Of a stretch of DNA of 6,736 bases, positions 4,593-6,736 are shown piece by piece. The first letter of the stretch is position 1; each line of letters starts with the position of its first letter. The notes beneath the pieces are model-generated. The model did not search any database and was not told where the DNA came from. It saw only the letters and a list, made by a program, of their open reading frames with translations. Both the position numbers and the translations under genes were made by a program. The DNA comes from Acidobacteriota bacterium (GTDB lineage Bacteria; Acidobacteriota; Terriglobia; Terriglobales; Acidobacteriaceae), in contig QIAW01000460.1 of the NCBI GenBank assembly GCA_003225655.1, forward strand, positions 7,073 through 13,808, read 5' to 3'.

Positions 4593-6371
4593 ATGTTCAA
4601 AAATATGCGTTTGGGTGCGTTGTGCCTGGCTTGCATTCTCTTCATACTGATCGTCGCTCCGAGAACTGCGCAGACTGCGTCCAATCCTTTTAATCCGGCT
4701 CCGGGCTCGCCTATCATAACCGGCACAGGAGCTACGTTTGTTGCCACCGGTGACCTGAATGGCGATGGAAGGCCTGATGTAGTTGTTGTGAACACCGGCG
4801 CCAACAAAATCTCAGTTCTGCTGGGCACAGGCGGCGGAAGCTTTTTAGCGCCTGTCAATTACACCGTTGGAAACAGTCCGTCTGATGTAGCTATCGGAGA
4901 CGTGAATGGAGATGGCAGACCTGACCTGGTGGTTACGAACAGCGGCGGCGATTCGCTCAGCGTTCTGCTCAACGTTGGCGGCGGCGCCTTCTCCGTGCCG
5001 AGTACGATTCCTATGACCGCAGGATTGGGCCCAGAGGGTGTGGCAATCGCGGATCTAAATGGTGATGGCTTGGGTGACATCGTCATTTCCAACGATAATT
5101 CCAACTCCGTGACCGTTTTTCTTTCGACCGGCTTAGGCTCTTTTGTGCCTGGGGGTACTTTCACCACCGGTGGCAGCCCTTCTGGGGTAGTGGTCGCTGA
5201 CTTTAACGGCGACGGAAAACCGGACCTCGCTACCTCGAATAATGACGGTACCGCAAGTATTCTGCTGGGTACTGGAAGTGGAGGCTTCCTGCCGCATACA
5301 GATATCAACCTGAACCCCAGTTCCACTTCGAGCTGTGGTGACCCCGATGCATTGGTGGCCGTTGACTTGAATGGCGATTCCAAGCCGGATATAGCTGTGG
5401 CCTGTACCGGCGGGACGGTAAGCATTCTTCTGAGCAATGGAAACGGGACATTCGCAACTCCGGTCAGCTACAGCACAATCTCCGGCACTGCAGGATCAGG
5501 ACCTGAAGCTATTGCCGCTGCAAACTTCGACGGTGTAAATGGGATTGACCTGGTTATCGCTGACTCGAGCAACAGCGCAGTTTTTCTTCTCAACAACGGT
5601 AATGGAACCTTCTCAACTTCTTTAGCATGCCAGCCTGCGGGGAATGGCGCCTTTGGCGTGGCAGCCGCTGATTTCAATGGTGACGGTAAACCAGATATTG
5701 CCGTGAGCAATGCAATTGATGGTACGGTCAGCATACTGCTCAATGCCGGAACCATCAGCACCGGGGCCGGAACCTGCACCAGCTCAGGGCCCCCTCCCCC
5801 TCCGCCACCCGCGAATTTCACCGTTGTGGTAACTCCCGCTTCGGTCAGTACAACCGCGGGCACACTGGTTACCTACACGGTTACTGTCACTCCTGGAGTT
5901 GGATTTAGCGAAGCCGTTGCCCTCACTTGCTCCAGCGCGGCTCCAGCATCGGGCTGCTCTCTTAACCCTAAAACGGTCACCCCTCGGGGCAGCGCAGTGA
6001 CCAGCACGTTAAGCGTCGCGACAAACTTTACCTCTGCCGGAGGCGCAATTTTTGGCAAGGCGGAGCCCTCTCAGATACCTTTGTCGCATCCGAACAAAGC
6101 TCTTTACGCCATGTTCTCACTGGCCGGCGCAGGCGCCTTTGGGTTAGTGTTCTCAGCAAAGCGCAATCAAAACAAGCGCCGCCGCTTGCTAGGGGTGGTA
6201 ATTACAATTCTGATGCTTTCCGCCATCCTACTCGCGCTGCAAGGATGCGGCAGCGGTGGCATCAAGCAGAGAACACCACCAGGTACTTACGCTGTGACTG
6301 CAACCGGCACGGCTGGAAGTGGTACTACGGCACAAACCGCTTCTGGAACTGCAAACCTGGTTGTTCATTAA
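4593..6371 (+). CDS. Exported seven-bladed FG-GAP/VCBS beta-propeller protein with interrupted-Ig membrane anchor
   Basis: 592 residues. Signal peptide 1-29 (K3, R6, hydrophobic GALCLACILFILIVA, cleavage near AQTAS). Residues 47-388 hold seven FG-GAP/VCBS repeats at 49-55 residue spacing, each with a Ca-binding Dx(N/D)GDxxxD-type loop: D54, D103, D154, D203, D258, 311 (degenerate, NFDGVNGID) and D360. Each is followed by strands like PD(I/L)VV.N and SVLL..G.G.F. Seven blades match a closed integrin-alpha-like propeller, commonly used for protein or glycan binding outside the cell. A proline linker (400-406) leads to an Ig-like domain (about 408-477; C446 and C455 could pair), a membrane segment (503-522), basic loop KRNQNKRRR (523-531), and a second membrane segment (532-549) ending LQGCGSGG with Cys552. 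The last Ig-like strands follow, TPPGTYAVTATGTAG to the end. The C-terminal half is paralogous to the preceding gene. Probably membrane-attached on the periplasmic side, with the propeller as binding head; the ligand is unknown. Confidence 0.92.
   Translation: MFKNMRLGALCLACILFILIVAPRTAQTASNPFNPAPGSPIITGTGATFVATGDLNGDGRPDVVVVNTGANKISVLLGTGGGSFLAPVNYTVGNSPSDVAIGDVNGDGRPDLVVTNSGGDSLSVLLNVGGGAFSVPSTIPMTAGLGPEGVAIADLNGDGLGDIVISNDNSNSVTVFLSTGLGSFVPGGTFTTGGSPSGVVVADFNGDGKPDLATSNNDGTASILLGTGSGGFLPHTDINLNPSSTSSCGDPDALVAVDLNGDSKPDIAVACTGGTVSILLSNGNGTFATPVSYSTISGTAGSGPEAIAAANFDGVNGIDLVIADSSNSAVFLLNNGNGTFSTSLACQPAGNGAFGVAAADFNGDGKPDIAVSNAIDGTVSILLNAGTISTGAGTCTSSGPPPPPPPANFTVVVTPASVSTTAGTLVTYTVTVTPGVGFSEAVALTCSSAAPASGCSLNPKTVTPRGSAVTSTLSVATNFTSAGGAIFGKAEPSQIPLSHPNKALYAMFSLAGAGAFGLVFSAKRNQNKRRRLLGVVITILMLSAILLALQGCGSGGIKQRTPPGTYAVTATGTAGSGTTAQTASGTANLVVH
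5811..6368 (+). repeat. Interrupted-Ig anchor module, copy 2
   Basis: Residues 407-592 of the propeller protein, matching the module-only protein at 3941-4489. The order is the same: Ig first part with a CX8C pair, SAGGAIFGK linker, hairpin with a QNKRRR loop, QGCG, and the RTPPG tail. This copy has a slightly longer tail (GTAGSGTTAQTASG) and an extra Ser-Gly after the cysteine. Confidence 0.75.
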
Positions 6372-6399
6372 CCAGCATCTTTTTGAAACCATCTCTTGG

Positions 6400-6432
6400 G
6401 GCGATTCGCTGCGGCGAGTCGCCTTGTTTTTT
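6400..6432 (+). terminator. Intrinsic terminator after the propeller gene
   Basis: GGCGATTCGC (6400-6409) pairs with GCGAGTCGCC (6414-6423) as a 10-bp stem with one T-G wobble and a TGCG loop, followed by TTGTTTTTT. It begins 28 bases after the propeller stop. In the opposite direction no T-tract follows the stem, so it chiefly ends rightward transcription and protects the convergent lpxD end. Confidence 0.85.
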
Positions 6433-6444
6433 GGTTGCGGCTGA

Positions 6445-6736
6445 CTACTTTTTCTTTCCCAGTTTGGCCAAAGCGGCCAACTCTCTCAGATATTCACGCA
6501 ACGGTCTGGCGGGCCTTCCCCAGAAGACCACGCCCTTGCCACGCACAATTTTTTTGGTCAGCACCCCGGAGCCCGAGCCCAGAATCACGCCTTCGGTTAT
6601 CCGGGCATGATCGCCGATTCCAACCTGGCCCCCAATCACCACGTTGCTCTCAATGACGGAACTGCCGGAGATTCCGGTGAGCGCGGCGATGACGACGTTC
6701 TCGCCGATTTTTACATTGTGTCCGATGTGCACCAGG
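6445..6736 (-). CDS. lpxD: LpxD, UDP-3-O-(3-hydroxyacyl)glucosamine N-acyltransferase, C-terminal part
   Basis: LpxD adds the second hydroxyacyl chain, from acyl-ACP, to UDP-3-O-acylglucosamine in lipid A synthesis at the cytoplasmic side of the inner membrane. About 96 codons of an expected ~340 are visible; the frame is open to the right edge (codons L-V before HIGHN), so the start is outside. What is seen: left-handed beta-helix hexapeptides (IGENVVIAALTGISGSSVI, NVVIGGQVGIGDHARI, GVILGSGSGVL), the HIGHN segment corresponding to the IAHN of LpxD that I recall carrying the catalytic histidine, and a GDH histidine. The end, VVFWGRPARPLREYLREL, is an LpxD-type tail, followed by KLGKKK and a TAG at 6445. 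It converges with the propeller gene. Other hexapeptide acyltransferases (LpxA, sugar acetyltransferases) are less likely given the GGQVGIGDH and WGRPARP combination. Confidence 0.9.
   Translation of the reverse strand, partial: LVHIGHNVKIGENVVIAALTGISGSSVIESNVVIGGQVGIGDHARITEGVILGSGSGVLTKKIVRGKGVVFWGRPARPLREYLRELAALAKLGKKK

Noticed and set aside
4859..5437. Long leftward open frame opposite the propeller gene (another at 5468-5863)
   Set aside because: It is the mirror of repeated FG-GAP coding sequence; the opposite strand has a signal peptide, ribosome site and seven regular repeats, while this frame shows no family-like motif.

Overview
The window most likely comes from an acidobacterium (Acidobacteriota, Terriglobia-like). 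This is inferred from protein style: secreted proteins with FG-GAP/VCBS propellers, Ig-like domains of the 'SV..TAG..V(T)F/Y.VTV' type with a 'TPPGTY' strand, and a secreted dockerin-like protein. The lpxD fragment shows a Gram-negative cell with lipid A. No mobile element, CRISPR array, tRNA or rRNA gene was seen.

Layout, left to right. (1) 1-1263, minus: a 421-codon open frame running off the left edge. It encodes a cysteine-rich secreted protein whose last visible residues form a calcium-binding EF-hand/dockerin loop. (2) 1264-1659: a non-coding stretch with a GAGG ribosome site, a 13-bp palindrome and a larger inverted-repeat structure. (3) 1660-2991, minus: rarA (mgsA), the clamp-loader-like AAA+ ATPase of replication-fork maintenance, broken by two frameshifts about 170 bases apart. 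(4) 3099-3710, minus: a small P-loop NTPase of the dethiobiotin-synthetase-like type, function unknown. (5) 3711-3844: a divergent control region with a candidate sigma-70 promoter for the rightward genes. (6) 3845-4492 and 4593-6371, plus: two secreted or anchored proteins that share the same C-terminal module. The first is little more than the module; the second adds a seven-bladed FG-GAP beta-propeller in front of it. (7) 6400-6432: a strong intrinsic terminator. (8) 6445-6736, minus: the C-terminal end of lpxD, entering from the right edge.

The most notable feature is the shared C-terminal module of the two rightward proteins. An Ig-like beta-sandwich appears to be interrupted by a two-helix membrane hairpin. 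The hairpin has a KRRR cytoplasmic loop, and its second helix ends in a lipobox-like LQGC/MQGC at the periplasmic face, so the second half looks like an internal lipoprotein signal peptide. The final Ig strands (TPPGxY...) follow the cysteine. The two genes share near-identical TTTTAGGAGA ribosome sites, are 100 bases apart with no terminator visible between them, and are probably one transcript from the promoter near 3782-3810 to the terminator at 6400.
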